From the NCBI RefSeq assembly GCF_013385985.1, contig NZ_JACAOY010000004.1, forward strand, positions 523,129 through 587,128: a stretch of 64,000 nucleotides of DNA. The letters run 5' to 3'. Both the position numbers and the translations under genes were made by a program. Under the pieces are notes generated by a model. It ran no database searches. It was not told the DNA's origin and saw only the letters and a list, made by a program, of their open reading frames with translations. The stretch comes from Pseudomonas sp. B6002 (GTDB lineage Bacteria; Pseudomonadota; Gammaproteobacteria; Pseudomonadales; Pseudomonadaceae). Positions 27,932 through 36,837 of this stretch are shown here, piece by piece (position 1 is the stretch's first letter; the number at the start of each line of letters is the position of its first letter).

Positions 27932-28483
27932 GTGAATATCCCTATTGAAGATTTAGCCCACCTTGTTGGCAGCTCGCCTCAATTCATGCTCCACCTGACA
28001 GACGACCAACAAAAAAAGCTGCGCCGCTTCATTCACAAACGCGTGCTCAACCCGGAAGATGCGGACGATCTTCTGCAACTGACCTACCTGGAAGCCTGGC
28101 GCAACCGCGAGCGCTTCTGCGGTAATGCCACCCTCAGCACCTGGATGTGCGGTATTGCGCAAAACTTGATCCGCAACCATTTCCGGCGCATGTATGCCAA
28201 ACCCGTGCATTGCGAATTCGACGAAGCGTTGTGGCACGGCCAGGAGGACAGCCGGAATCTGGACTGGGAATTCGAGGTCAACCGACGCCTGGAAAAAACC
28301 CTGAGCGCCATCGACCATCTGCCGGCAGAGATGCGCAGGACGTTGTACGCCTCGCTGGAAACCGACGGCAGCTATCAGGACACTGCGGACGTACTGGACA
28401 TTCCGATCGGCACCGTGCGCTCACGCCTGTCGCGGGCACGTGAACAACTTAAGCGCGCCACCCACAACACCATGAACCGATAA
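27932..28483 (+). CDS. hrpL: ECF sigma factor HrpL
   Basis: 183 residues, GTG start with GAGGAAT upstream. An extracytoplasmic-function sigma factor that recognises hrp boxes and turns on the T3SS regulon. Region 2 lies at about 25-95 (NPEDADDLLQLTYLEAWRNR) and region 4 at about 130-178, ending in the helix-turn-helix IPIGTVRSRLSRAREQLKR. Divergent from hrpJ. Probably the counterpart of SBW25 rspL. Confidence 0.94.
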   Translation: MNIPIEDLAHLVGSSPQFMLHLTDDQQKKLRRFIHKRVLNPEDADDLLQLTYLEAWRNRERFCGNATLSTWMCGIAQNLIRNHFRRMYAKPVHCEFDEALWHGQEDSRNLDWEFEVNRRLEKTLSAIDHLPAEMRRTLYASLETDGSYQDTADVLDIPIGTVRSRLSRAREQLKRATHNTMNR

Positions 28484-28491
28484 GCCGGACA

Positions 28492-28527
28492 ACGCGCTGG
28501 GCGGCAGGGATATCTGCCCAAGCGCGT
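28492..28527 (+). terminator. Hairpin after hrpL
   Basis: ACGCGCTGGGC (28492-28502) pairs with GCCCAAGCGCGT (28516-28527) with one bulged A. No T tract follows, so either a weak terminator or a 3' stabilising hairpin. Confidence 0.35.
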
Positions 28528-28639
28528 CACGCTATCGCAAACGTGCATAAAACCAATGCGAGAGCAGCGCCGCTCGTCGCTGTTTCGCCCGATTTTGCTT
28601 AAACAGTTGAAAGCGTAGATAAAAATTCAAAATAAACGC

Positions 28640-28668
28640 TTGACGCATTGTCGTTCTACGCGAATAAT
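28640..28668 (+). promoter_or_regulatory. Sigma-70 promoter of tRNA-Met
   Basis: TTGACG, 17-base spacer, AATAAT, ending 11 bases before the tRNA. Near-consensus spacing and position. Confidence 0.75.
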
Positions 28669-28679
28669 GCGCGCCACTT

Positions 28680-28756
28680 GGCTACATAGCTCAGTTGGTT
28701 AGAGCATAGCATTCATAATGCTGGGGTCCGGGGTTCAAGTCCCTGTGTAGCCACCA
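28680..28756 (+). tRNA. tRNA-Met (elongator, anticodon CAT)
   Basis: 77 bases with encoded CCA. Acceptor GGCTACA pairs with TGTAGCC (28746-28752), discriminator A, CCA at 28754-28756. Anticodon stem TAGCA/TGCTG closes loop TTCATAA with anticodon CAT. In P. aeruginosa, as I recall, a tRNA-Met follows ychF directly; here the T3SS locus lies between the two. Confidence 0.96.
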
Positions 28757-28762
28757 AGTACT

Positions 28763-28797
28763 AAAAACGGCTTACCGAAAGGTAAGCCGTTTTTTTA
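28763..28797 (+). terminator. Terminator after tRNA-Met
   Basis: AACGGCTTACC and GGTAAGCCGTT form an 11-bp stem with a GAAA tetraloop, flanked by A and T runs, so it may act in both directions. Confidence 0.92.
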
Positions 28798-28879
28798 TGC
28801 CTGGAGAAAAGTGCTGGGGCATACTCGCAGCGGTCCACTCCCCACGACGCTGACTTGAGTCCCACAGGAAACCCGATTC

Positions 28880-29713
28880 ATGAGCCTTGATGTGTTCGCC
28901 GTCATCATGCTGGGCGCTTTACTTCACGCCACCTGGAACGCGGTGGTCAAGGGTGGCGGCGACAAGCTGCTGACCACCTGCATGATCACTTCCATCGCAT
29001 CACTGATCGCTCTGACGGCCCTTCCGCTTCTGCCACTGCCGGCACGGGAAAGCTGGCCGTTCATTGGCGCCTCGGTGATCCTGCAAGTCGCGTACTTCGT
29101 CCTGGTCGCCGCGACCTACCGCATTGCCGACATGAGCCAGACCTACCCGATCATGCGAGGCACCGCGCCCTTGCTGGTGGCCATCATCAGTGTATTCCTG
29201 CTGGCGGAATCACTGTCAGTGCCGGCTTGGGTCGGCATCGCGATCATTTCCTCCGGCATCTTGAGCATGGCCGTCGCCCCTTCGGCCGGGCATGGCAAAG
29301 GGTTGATGCTGGCGCTGGTCAACGCCGGTGTAATTGCCGGCTACACCCTCATCGACGGCTTGGGCGTGCGCAAGTCCGGAGCGCCGGCGGCGTACACACT
29401 GTGGATCTTCCTGCTGACCGGCATCCCCCTCGCCGCCTGGGCCCTGGCCGCCAGGCGAACGGCGTTCTGCGAATATTGCGTGCGCCACTGGCGCCAAGGC
29501 GTGGTCGGCGGCCTGGGCACCGTGGCGTCCTATGGCCTGGCACTCTGGGCGATGACAGCGGCCCCCATCGCCACCGTCTCAGCCCTTCGGGAAACATCCA
29601 TCCTGTTTGGCGTAGTGATCTCGGCCCTGGTGCTCAAGGAACACCTGACGCGGGTGCGCGTGATTGCGGCCTGCATCATCGCCGCCGGGGCGATGGTGTT
29701 GCGACTGGGCTGA
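28880..29713 (+). CDS. EamA/DMT-family transporter
   Basis: 277 residues with about ten hydrophobic helices in two EamA repeats (roughly 5-135 and 145-275). Drug/metabolite exporter superfamily; the second repeat contains the typical ALRETSILFGVVISALVLKEHL. Substrate unknown; relatives export amino acids or small metabolites. ATG preceded by CAGGAAAC. A short gap separates it from the PhzF-like gene, and the two may be cotranscribed. Confidence 0.85.
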   Translation: MSLDVFAVIMLGALLHATWNAVVKGGGDKLLTTCMITSIASLIALTALPLLPLPARESWPFIGASVILQVAYFVLVAATYRIADMSQTYPIMRGTAPLLVAIISVFLLAESLSVPAWVGIAIISSGILSMAVAPSAGHGKGLMLALVNAGVIAGYTLIDGLGVRKSGAPAAYTLWIFLLTGIPLAAWALAARRTAFCEYCVRHWRQGVVGGLGTVASYGLALWAMTAAPIATVSALRETSILFGVVISALVLKEHLTRVRVIAACIIAAGAMVLRLG

Positions 29714-29811
29714 GCCTGCGCACCTGCGCCCGAAAAAAGACCCCATCTGTACGGCGACGCTCCGGAGTACCGCTGTTAGTGTCCAACCTCCCCCTACACG
29801 GAGTGCCCCCG

Positions 29812-30591
29812 ATGAAACTGGACATCTACCAAGTCGACGCTTTCAGCAGCCACGCTTTCGGCGGCAACCCGGCAGCCGTCTGCCCGCTCACCGAGTGGCT
29901 GCCCAACGAACAACTGCACAACATCGCCGCCGAGAACAATCTCTCGGAAACCGCCTTCTTTGTGCCTCGCGGTGACGTCTACGAACTGCGCTGGTTCACC
30001 CCGGAAGTGGAAGTGGACCTGTGCGGCCACGCCACGCTCGCCGCCGCCTGGGTGCTGATCCACAAGCTGGCCGATGCGCCCGAGGTGCTGCGCTTTGCCA
30101 CCCGCAGCGGCGAACTTCGGGTCACGCGCAATGGCGACGAACTGGCCATGGATTTCCCGGCCAAGCAGCACCAACCGTGTGAACCACCCGCCGGCCTGTT
30201 GAGCGCACTGGGGATTGAGAACGCCGACGTCTTCGCCACCGATGACTACATCGTGCTGCTCGACGATGAAGCACAGGTCGCCGCGTTGACGCCGGACTTC
30301 GCCCGCCTCAAGGGCTTGCCCAAGCGCGGGATCGCCGTGACCGCCAAAAGCACGCGATTCGATTTCATTTCCCGCTGGTTCGGCCCGAACGTGGGTGTCA
30401 ATGAAGACCCGGTGACGGGCTCGGCCCACACCTCCCTCGCGCCATTCTGGGCCGAGCGCCTGGGCAAGCAGCAACTCACGGCTGAACAAGGCGGCCGGCG
30501 CCGTGGTCAACTGCGTTGCGCGCTCCAGGGCGACCGCGTGATTATCTCGGGCCATGCCGTGCTCTTCCTGCAAGGCACGATTTACCTGTAA
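29812..30591 (+). CDS. PhzF-family isomerase-like protein
   Basis: 259 residues from the ATG at 29812. Diaminopimelate-epimerase-like fold. Family motifs: DAFSSHAFGGNPAAVC near the start, the catalytic Glu46 in LSETAFF, GHATLAAAW, and the C-terminal NEDPVTGSAHTSLAPFW. PhzF itself isomerises dihydro-hydroxyanthranilate in phenazine synthesis, but no phenazine genes are nearby, so this is one of the widespread paralogues of unknown substrate. The frame is open further upstream but that overlaps the transporter gene. Confidence 0.88.
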   Translation: MKLDIYQVDAFSSHAFGGNPAAVCPLTEWLPNEQLHNIAAENNLSETAFFVPRGDVYELRWFTPEVEVDLCGHATLAAAWVLIHKLADAPEVLRFATRSGELRVTRNGDELAMDFPAKQHQPCEPPAGLLSALGIENADVFATDDYIVLLDDEAQVAALTPDFARLKGLPKRGIAVTAKSTRFDFISRWFGPNVGVNEDPVTGSAHTSLAPFWAERLGKQQLTAEQGGRRRGQLRCALQGDRVIISGHAVLFLQGTIYL

Positions 30592-30627
30592 AAGGCAGTA
30601 CCCCAAGGACAACAGATCATTCTCAAA

Positions 30628-32457
30628 ATGAACGGAGTTCAGCGCGTGTTTTCGATTTCTCGCCGGCAGTTGTCGGTCATTGCAGCCGCCCTCACCCTGG
30701 TAGCCTGCCATACCCCTGTCAACGAACAGCCACCGGCACCGGAACTGGGTTCGGGCTATCGCACCGACCTCACCACCCGCCATGCCGAGCGCCACATGGC
30801 CGCCGCCGCCAACCCGCTGGCGGCCGAAGCCGGGCGTGAAATGCTGCGCCAGGGCGGCTCGGCGATTGACGCCGCCATCGCGATGCAGGCGGTGTTGACC
30901 CTGGTGGAGCCACAGTCGTCCGGTATCGGTGGTGGCGCGTTCATCATGCTGTGGGACGGGAAAGCCGTGCACGCCTACGACGGCCGCGAAACCGCACCCG
31001 CCGGCGCAACGGAACGTTTGTTCCTGAAGGCGGACGGCACGCCCATGGCGTTTCCCGACGCACAGATCGGCGGGCGTTCAGTGGGCACCCCCGGCGTACT
31101 GCGCGCGCTGGAAATGGCGCACCAGAAAACCGGGCACCTGCAATGGGCCAAACTGTTTGAGCCGGCGATTCGTTTGTCGGAACAGGGCTTTGCCATTTCG
31201 CCGCGCTTGCACGCGCTGATCGCCGCTGACCGCTACATTCCCCAGTCGCCAGAGATGGCGGCGTATTTTCTGAACGCCGATGGCACACCCAAGGCCACCG
31301 GTACGCTGCTGAAAAACCCGGCGCTGGCCGCCGTGTTCAGGCGCATTGCCGAAGAAGGACCGGACGCGCTGTACCACGGGCCGATTGCCGATGAGATCGC
31401 GCGCAAGGTCCAGGGCCATCGCAACGCGGGCAGCCTGTCCCAGGCGGACCTCAAGGGCTACACCGCCAAGGAACGCACGCCGCTGTGCACCGATTACAAA
31501 CAGTGGAAGGTCTGCGGCATGCCGCCTCCGTCCTCCGGCGGGATCGCAGTCGCGCAAATCCTGGGCACCCTGCAGGCACTGGAAGCCCGCGACCCGCGCC
31601 TGGCCATCGCGCCGATGACGCCCGTCAAGAGCCCATCACCTGCCGGCCTTGAACCGACGCCTGAGGCCGTTCACCTGCTGGCCGAGGCCGGTCGCCTGGC
31701 GTTTGCCGACCGGGGCTTGTACGTGGCCGATGCTGACTTCGTGCCCGTGCCGGTCGCCGGACTCGTCGCACCGGGCTACCTGGCCCAGCGCGCCAGCCTG
31801 ATCGGCGAACGCAGCATGGGTATCGCCAAGCCGGGCACACCTGCCGGCATCCAGGTGGCCTATGCACCCGACCGCTCGCCGCTGCGCATCTCCACCTCGC
31901 AAGTGGTGGCCGTGGATGACGAGGGCGGCGCCGTGTCGATGACCACCACAGTGGAAGCAGCGTTCGGCTCCCATGTGATGGTCCAGGGCTTTTTGCTCAA
32001 CAACCAGATGACCGACTTTTCCTTCATCCCGCAAGAAAACGGCCAGCCGGTGGCCAACCGAGTCGAACCCGGCAAGCGCCCGCGTTCAGCCATGGCGCCG
32101 ACGCTGGTGTTCGACCGCAAGAGTGGCGAGCTGCTGGCCACGGTGGGCTCACCCGGTGGTTCGCAGATCATCGAATACGTCAGCAAATCCCTGGTGGCGA
32201 TGCTTGACTGGAAGCTCGACCCGCAAGCCGCCATCAGCCTGCCCAACTTCGGCAGTCGCAATGGGGCGACCGAGCTGGAACAAGGCCTGTTCAGTCCCGC
32301 ACTGAAACAGACGCTCAAGGACAAGGGGCACGCGTTGAGCGAGATCGACATGACCAGTGGCATTCAGGCCATCGTTCGCACCCGTGATGCCCAGGGCAAG
32401 GCAACGCTGAGCGGCGGTGCCGACCCTCGGCGTGAAGGCGAAGCGGTCGGCGACTGA
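30628..32457 (+). CDS. ggt: Gamma-glutamyltranspeptidase (lipoprotein form)
   Basis: 609 residues. N-terminal nucleophile hydrolase made as one chain and self-cleaved to large and small subunits; acts on glutathione and gamma-glutamyl compounds. A signal with lipobox LVAC predicts lipid anchoring. Large-subunit motif SGIGGGAFIMLWDG is present. The predicted cleavage threonine is in RISTSQVVAVD, followed by the AVSMTTTVEAAFGS oxyanion segment, and the binding loop PGGSQI near the end. The residue after Thr-Ser is Gln where many relatives have His. Periplasmic or outer-membrane location inferred. Confidence 0.9.
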   Translation: MNGVQRVFSISRRQLSVIAAALTLVACHTPVNEQPPAPELGSGYRTDLTTRHAERHMAAAANPLAAEAGREMLRQGGSAIDAAIAMQAVLTLVEPQSSGIGGGAFIMLWDGKAVHAYDGRETAPAGATERLFLKADGTPMAFPDAQIGGRSVGTPGVLRALEMAHQKTGHLQWAKLFEPAIRLSEQGFAISPRLHALIAADRYIPQSPEMAAYFLNADGTPKATGTLLKNPALAAVFRRIAEEGPDALYHGPIADEIARKVQGHRNAGSLSQADLKGYTAKERTPLCTDYKQWKVCGMPPPSSGGIAVAQILGTLQALEARDPRLAIAPMTPVKSPSPAGLEPTPEAVHLLAEAGRLAFADRGLYVADADFVPVPVAGLVAPGYLAQRASLIGERSMGIAKPGTPAGIQVAYAPDRSPLRISTSQVVAVDDEGGAVSMTTTVEAAFGSHVMVQGFLLNNQMTDFSFIPQENGQPVANRVEPGKRPRSAMAPTLVFDRKSGELLATVGSPGGSQIIEYVSKSLVAMLDWKLDPQAAISLPNFGSRNGATELEQGLFSPALKQTLKDKGHALSEIDMTSGIQAIVRTRDAQGKATLSGGADPRREGEAVGD

Positions 32458-32482
32458 CGGGTTAATCAACGGAGAACGTAAC

Positions 32483-33208
32483 GTGCAGCACGCTACTAAT
32501 CTCGGCGCCATCCCGGGTGTCGATCACGGTTTTTGTACGATCAATGACCCGCTGCGCCCGGAGGATGTGTTCATCTGCAAACAGATGCACAGTGCCTCGG
32601 TGATCGAGTGGCAGGCGGGCCTGGAGGCCAACACGGTGGAAGCCGACGGCGTGTTTACCCGCGAGCATCCTGCCATCGCGGTGATCACGGCCGACTGCCT
32701 GCCGATCCTGATCGCCTCGAACAACGGAGAAAGGGTTGCGGCGGTGCATGGCGGCTGGAAGGGCCTGCGGGCCGGGATCATCGCCAATGCCGTACAGCGT
32801 TTTGTCGCCGAGGGGATTGCCGCTGGCCAGTTGCAGGTGGCCATTGGGCCTTCGATCAAACCGTGTTGCTATGAGGTGAGCGAAGGGTTCATTGCACAGT
32901 TACAGGCGAACCAAGGGCATTTGTGGCAGGACCGGAAGGCGCCATGGTGCGTTGAGCAGCCGACACCATTACTGTCACCCGAAATCACTCCACCGTCGGC
33001 GCAACAGACGGGCAGTGCCTGGTTTGATTTGAGTGGGTATGGGTTGATCCTGCTGCAGGCAGCCGGGGTTTCCCGTGCGCAAATTGACGTGAGCGAGGTG
33101 TGTACCTACTGCACATCACCGGCATTCGCCAGCTACCGCCGAAGGACCCATCACCCGCAAGAGGCAAAGACATTGCTGTATTCGTGGATCGCTCGGACGG
33201 GCCGATGA
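32483..33208 (+). CDS. PgeF/YfiH-type laccase-domain protein
   Basis: 241 residues from GTG at 32483, with GGAG eight bases upstream. Multicopper-polyphenol-oxidase fold family, now associated with peptidoglycan precursor editing or purine nucleoside phosphorolysis. Metal-site residues are visible in QMHSA, TADCLPIL, HGGWKGLRAG and the C-terminal CTYC-SYRR segment. In many genomes pgeF follows rluD; here it stands after ggt, which suggests a second, accessory copy. Confidence 0.85.
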   Translation: MQHATNLGAIPGVDHGFCTINDPLRPEDVFICKQMHSASVIEWQAGLEANTVEADGVFTREHPAIAVITADCLPILIASNNGERVAAVHGGWKGLRAGIIANAVQRFVAEGIAAGQLQVAIGPSIKPCCYEVSEGFIAQLQANQGHLWQDRKAPWCVEQPTPLLSPEITPPSAQQTGSAWFDLSGYGLILLQAAGVSRAQIDVSEVCTYCTSPAFASYRRRTHHPQEAKTLLYSWIARTGR

Positions 33209-33347
33209 AAGAGGGCTTACGGGCAACTGAGACAGGTCCTACTCATACCACCCGTACTCACGCGCCCTGTCATTTTTTGCGATGAAACGCCTCTTGAATA
33301 CCTCCATCGCGCCTGCGACTTTCTAGCCCGCCCTTACTTGCCAGAGG

Positions 33348-33364
33348 CTACGTCATAGACGTAG
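33348..33364. promoter_or_regulatory. Inverted repeat, probable HigBA operator
   Basis: CTACGTC-ATA-GACGTAG, a perfect 7-bp inverted repeat nine bases before the toxin GTG. It overlaps a possible -10 (TAGAAT, 33362-33367) with TTGCCA 18 bases upstream. Fits autorepression by the XRE antitoxin. Confidence 0.6.
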
Positions 33365-33372
33365 AATTTCGC

Positions 33373-33693
33373 GTGCTAACGATCATCGAATCCCCGCTGT
33401 TCAGCAGACTATGGCCTGATTACTGGACAGAGGAGGAAAGAGGAATGTTCATGGCTTTTCTAGCCAATCATCCAGAGGCCGGAAAAGTCGTGCCAGGCTC
33501 CGGTGGTTGCCGAAAAGTACGCTGGAGCTTGGATGGCCGAGGCAAGAGCGGATCTGTGCGGGTGATCTATACCACACAGTTGGCATGCGGGGCCCTGGTG
33601 GTACTACTGATTTATGGCAAAGGCGCAGCCGAGACTATTCCAGCGCACATCCTGTACAGAATCGCGAAGGAAATGAACCATGCCACTCACTGA
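33373..33693 (+). CDS. RelE/HigB-family toxin
   Basis: 106 residues, GTG start without a clear ribosome binding site. Type II toxin of the RelE superfamily, expected to cleave mRNA on the ribosome. The C-terminal part has the RelE-like GRGKSGSVRVIYTTQ, LLIYGKGAAETIP and a final helix. Toxin-first order and 14-base overlap with the antitoxin gene are typical of the HigBA group. P. aeruginosa, as I recall, carries higBA near this tRNA-Met, but this pair is about 4.6 kb further on. Confidence 0.85.
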   Translation: MLTIIESPLFSRLWPDYWTEEERGMFMAFLANHPEAGKVVPGSGGCRKVRWSLDGRGKSGSVRVIYTTQLACGALVVLLIYGKGAAETIPAHILYRIAKEMNHATH

Positions 33694-33994
33694 AAAACAA
33701 CTTAAGGAACGAGACGCCAAACGCAATATCGGCGAAGAATTACTGGCGGCCGTTCAGGATGTCAAAGCAGGACATTTCGGTGCTGCACACAAGGTTGAGA
33801 TCACACAAGCTGCAGAAGCGAGAAGCAAAACAGGGCTGTCGCAACCCAAGTTTGCCGAGCTTCTAGGGGTCTCGGTCAGAACGCTTCAAGAATGGGAACA
33901 AGGGCGCCGCTCTCCCTCTGGAGCGGCGCGCTCACTGCTGCACATTGCGGCCAGCAGGCCGGATATTTTTCGAGAAGTCCTCGGTAACCCCTGA
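33680..33994 (+). CDS. HigA-type XRE antitoxin
   Basis: 104 residues. N-terminal ~55 residues are helical and probably wrap the toxin; the C-terminal half is an XRE helix-turn-helix (LSQPKFAELLGVSVRTLQEWEQGRRSPSG). Starts inside the toxin gene. Expected to bind the inverted repeat at 33348 and repress the operon. Confidence 0.87.
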   Translation: MPLTEKQLKERDAKRNIGEELLAAVQDVKAGHFGAAHKVEITQAAEARSKTGLSQPKFAELLGVSVRTLQEWEQGRRSPSGAARSLLHIAASRPDIFREVLGNP

Positions 33995-34018
33995 CGACAT
34001 ATCGGGACTTCGGAAAAC

Positions 34019-35113
34019 TCAGCGGCTAATCTTCAGGCCCTTGCGCCCCGCATGTCGCTCCAGCGCCAGCTCGATCAACCGGCTGACCAACTCGCTGTAG
34101 CTCATCCCCGCTGCCTGCCACAGCTTGGGGTACATGCTGATGCGGGTGAAGCCGGGCAACGAGTTGATTTCGTTGATCAACACTTCACCGTCTTCGGTGA
34201 GGAACACGTCCACCCGCGCCAGGCCGGAACAGCCCAGCACTTCAAATGCCTCAATGGCGAGGCGACGGATTCGCTCACTGGCTTGCTGGCTGATGTCCGC
34301 CGGCACCACCACCTGGGCGGCCTGGGCGTCGATGTATTTACTGTCGTAGGAATAGAAACCGCTGCTCACCACGATCTCGCCGCAGCCACTGGCGATGGGG
34401 TTGTCGTTGCCCAGTACGGCGCATTCGATTTCACGGCCCTGCACGGCCGACTCCACCAGCACTTTTTCATCAAAGCCCAACGCCAGTTCAACGGCAGCGA
34501 GGTATTCGGTTTCGGTGCCGACTTTGCTCACGCCTACCGACGAACCCTGGTTGGCGGGTTTGACGAACATCGGCAAACCGAGCGTATCCACCGCCCTGTC
34601 AAAGGACGTGCGCGCCGCGTTGCCACGGGTCAGGGTGATGAACGGCGTGACGGCAATACCCGCATCGCGCAGCAGGCGCTTGCTGATGTCCTTGTCCATG
34701 CACACTGCCGAGCCCAGCACATCGGAGCCCACGAATGGCAGGTCGGCCATGCGCAGCAAACCTTGCAGGCAACCGTCTTCGCCCAGAGTGCCGTGGACGA
34801 TCGGGAAGATCACGTCGATATGTTCGAGCAAGCCGTTGCCGGTGGTTTCCACCACCTGCTGGCTGGGCTTGCCGGGCACCACCGCCAATTCACGGTTGGA
34901 CTGGTTGAGGGCGATCAAGGCCGGGTTTTCCTGGTTGATCAGGAAGTTCGAGGTGTCGTTGAGGTGCCAGTGGCCGGCCTTGTCGATACCGATCAGCACC
35001 GGCTCGAAACGTGTGCGGTCGAGGGCGTCGACAATGTTGCGCGCCGATTGCAGCGAGACTTCGTGCTCGGCCGAACGGCCACCAAAAATAATACCTACCC
35101 GCACCTTGCTCAT
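34019..35113 (-). CDS. ddlA: D-alanine--D-alanine ligase (DdlA type)
   Basis: 364 residues, ATP-grasp family. Joins two D-alanines for peptidoglycan precursors. The N-terminal [21 protein letters not shown] and the ATP-binding QGSSVGVSK loop are typical, with the metal-binding [21 protein letters not shown] near the end. The length and HEVS motif fit DdlA; the ddlB of the dcw cluster would be a second copy elsewhere. Stands alone between the toxin-antitoxin pair and a LysE gene. Confidence 0.93.
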   Translation of the reverse strand: MSKVRVGIIFGGRSAEHEVSLQSARNIVDALDRTRFEPVLIGIDKAGHWHLNDTSNFLINQENPALIALNQSNRELAVVPGKPSQQVVETTGNGLLEHIDVIFPIVHGTLGEDGCLQGLLRMADLPFVGSDVLGSAVCMDKDISKRLLRDAGIAVTPFITLTRGNAARTSFDRAVDTLGLPMFVKPANQGSSVGVSKVGTETEYLAAVELALGFDEKVLVESAVQGREIECAVLGNDNPIASGCGEIVVSSGFYSYDSKYIDAQAAQVVVPADISQQASERIRRLAIEAFEVLGCSGLARVDVFLTEDGEVLINEINSLPGFTRISMYPKLWQAAGMSYSELVSRLIELALERHAGRKGLKISR

Positions 35114-35157
35114 GACCCGGCCTCACTGTTGAAAGTAAGGCTTCTTACCATGGCAGG

Positions 35158-35796
35158 TCAGCGGCTCGCTACCAGGTGTGCGCCGAACAACACGTAACAG
35201 CCACCGGCGAAGCGGTCGAGCCACTTGCGCGAACGGCTGTAGAGGCTGGCCATGCGCTCGCTGGAAAACACCAACGCCACGGCGCAGTACCAACTGAACG
35301 ACAGGGTGGCCATGACGGTCACCGCCAGAGTCAACAACATCGGCGACGGCGAGGGCGGCATGGTCGATGCAAAAATTGTCGCGACAAACAACGCCGACTT
35401 GGGGTTGGACACGTTGCCGAGCAGCCCCAGGCGCCAGGCTGAAAACATCGAGCGCCGAGGCTCAACCGGCTGCTGGTCCGGGCCGGCGGCAGGCGCCGAG
35501 CGTTTGAAAAGCTTGAGTCCCAGGTAGATCAGGTAACAGCCGCCGACAATCTTGAAGGCCAGGTACAGCATGGGCGCGGCGGTGAACAGCGACTTGATCC
35601 CCAAGCCCCCTGCCAGCCCCCACAGGATCGTTCCAGAAGCCACGCCAGCCGAAGCCGCCACACCATGGCGACGCGAACCGTTGGCGGCCAGTTGGGCAAT
35701 ATTGAAAAAGTTCGGCCCGGGGGTGACGACGGCAACGATCCAGAGCAAGCCCAGTGAAACCAGTGGGGCCAGGTAGGCAAGCTTGAAAAAATCCAT
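35158..35796 (-). CDS. LysE/RhtB-family amino-acid exporter
   Basis: 212 residues with about six hydrophobic helices. The RhtB-type N-terminal signature TPGPNFFNIAQLAANGSRRHG and the middle GNVSNPKSALFVATIFAS are clear. Exports amino acids such as homoserine, threonine or lysine; the substrate cannot be told. Divergent AraC regulator at 35935 is its likely controller, a common pairing. Confidence 0.9.
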   Translation of the reverse strand: MDFFKLAYLAPLVSLGLLWIVAVVTPGPNFFNIAQLAANGSRRHGVAASAGVASGTILWGLAGGLGIKSLFTAAPMLYLAFKIVGGCYLIYLGLKLFKRSAPAAGPDQQPVEPRRSMFSAWRLGLLGNVSNPKSALFVATIFASTMPPSPSPMLLTLAVTVMATLSFSWYCAVALVFSSERMASLYSRSRKWLDRFAGGCYVLFGAHLVASR

Positions 35797-35934
35797 GGGG
35801 CAGCTCCGTCAACGCAACACATAAGCGGTGATCATAGGCCCCGCCCCCACCCTGCACAATCGTACAAGACCCCGGCAGACAAGGAATGCAGACTGGGTTA
35901 ACGTGTTTCCACCTCTATTTTGTGACAAGCCACC

Positions 35935-36744
35935 ATGGGCACTCCCACTCGCACCCTCGACTGGCTGCACCGCGCGCCGCATGCCAGCGGCCTGGACCGC
36001 ATCGAGGCGTACTTTGCCGGCTTCGCCTTCGACCCGCATCGCCATGACACCTACGCCATTGGGCGAACCTTGTCCGGCGTGCAGAGCTTTCACTACCGTG
36101 GTGACATGATCCACAGCGTGCCGGGCACCACCATGGTGCTTCACCCGGATGAAACCCACGACGGCCACGCCGGCAGCGAGGACGGTTTCAAGTACCGGAT
36201 GATTTACGTCGAGCCGTCGCTGATCCAGCAGATCCTCGGCGGAAAGCCGTTGCCGTTCATCCCCAATGGCTTGTCCACCGACCCGAGGCTGTTTCGCGCC
36301 AGCGAAGTGCTGCTGCAAAACCTGGACAGCCCCATCGACCCCTTGCAGGAACAGGACGCCCTGTTTGACCTGGCCCATGCACTGAGCAATGTCTCGGGAG
36401 GGATCGTCAGCCGCAAGAGTTTCGACTACGTGGCTGCCGAACGCGCCCGGGAATTTATCCACAGCGCCCTGGGCCGCAGCATCACCCTGGAAGAAATGGC
36501 CGACCACGCCGGCCGCGACCGCTGGGCCTTGTCGCGGGATTTTCGCCTGCTGTTCGGCACCAGCCCCTACCGTTACCTGACGATGCGTCGCCTGGACCTG
36601 GTGCGCAGCCTGTTGGCCCAAGGCCAATCGTTGGTGGATGCGGCGATGACGGCCGGCTTTACCGACCAGAGCCACATGACCCGGCAATTTCGCAGCACCT
36701 ACGGCATGCCGCCGTCGCGCTGGGTAAAGATGCTCGGACGCTGA
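35935..36744 (+). CDS. AraC-family transcriptional regulator
   Basis: 269 residues. N-terminal cupin ligand domain (about 20-120, with FDPHRHDTYAIG and SVPGTTMVLHPDETHDG) and two helix-turn-helix motifs at the C-terminus (ITLEEMADHAGRDRWALSRDFR, then AAMTAGFTDQSHMTRQFRSTYG). Divergent from the LysE exporter and probably its activator in response to an amino acid. Confidence 0.9.
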   Translation: MGTPTRTLDWLHRAPHASGLDRIEAYFAGFAFDPHRHDTYAIGRTLSGVQSFHYRGDMIHSVPGTTMVLHPDETHDGHAGSEDGFKYRMIYVEPSLIQQILGGKPLPFIPNGLSTDPRLFRASEVLLQNLDSPIDPLQEQDALFDLAHALSNVSGGIVSRKSFDYVAAERAREFIHSALGRSITLEEMADHAGRDRWALSRDFRLLFGTSPYRYLTMRRLDLVRSLLAQGQSLVDAAMTAGFTDQSHMTRQFRSTYGMPPSRWVKMLGR

Positions 36745-36755
36745 AACACGCCCTC

Positions 36756-36837
36756 GTAGGCGCCGGCTTGCCGGCGATGAGGCCCGCGAAATGAGCGCTT
36801 GTCTCAAAGCTGCTATCGCCGGCAAGCCGGCTCCTAC
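36756..36837. repeat. REPIN-type palindromic repeat
   Basis: Two inverted copies of the ~22-base REP unit (GTAGGCGCCGGCTTGCCGGC and the reverse ending GCTCCTAC) around a 38-base spacer. Sits between AraC and MFS genes. Confidence 0.9.
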
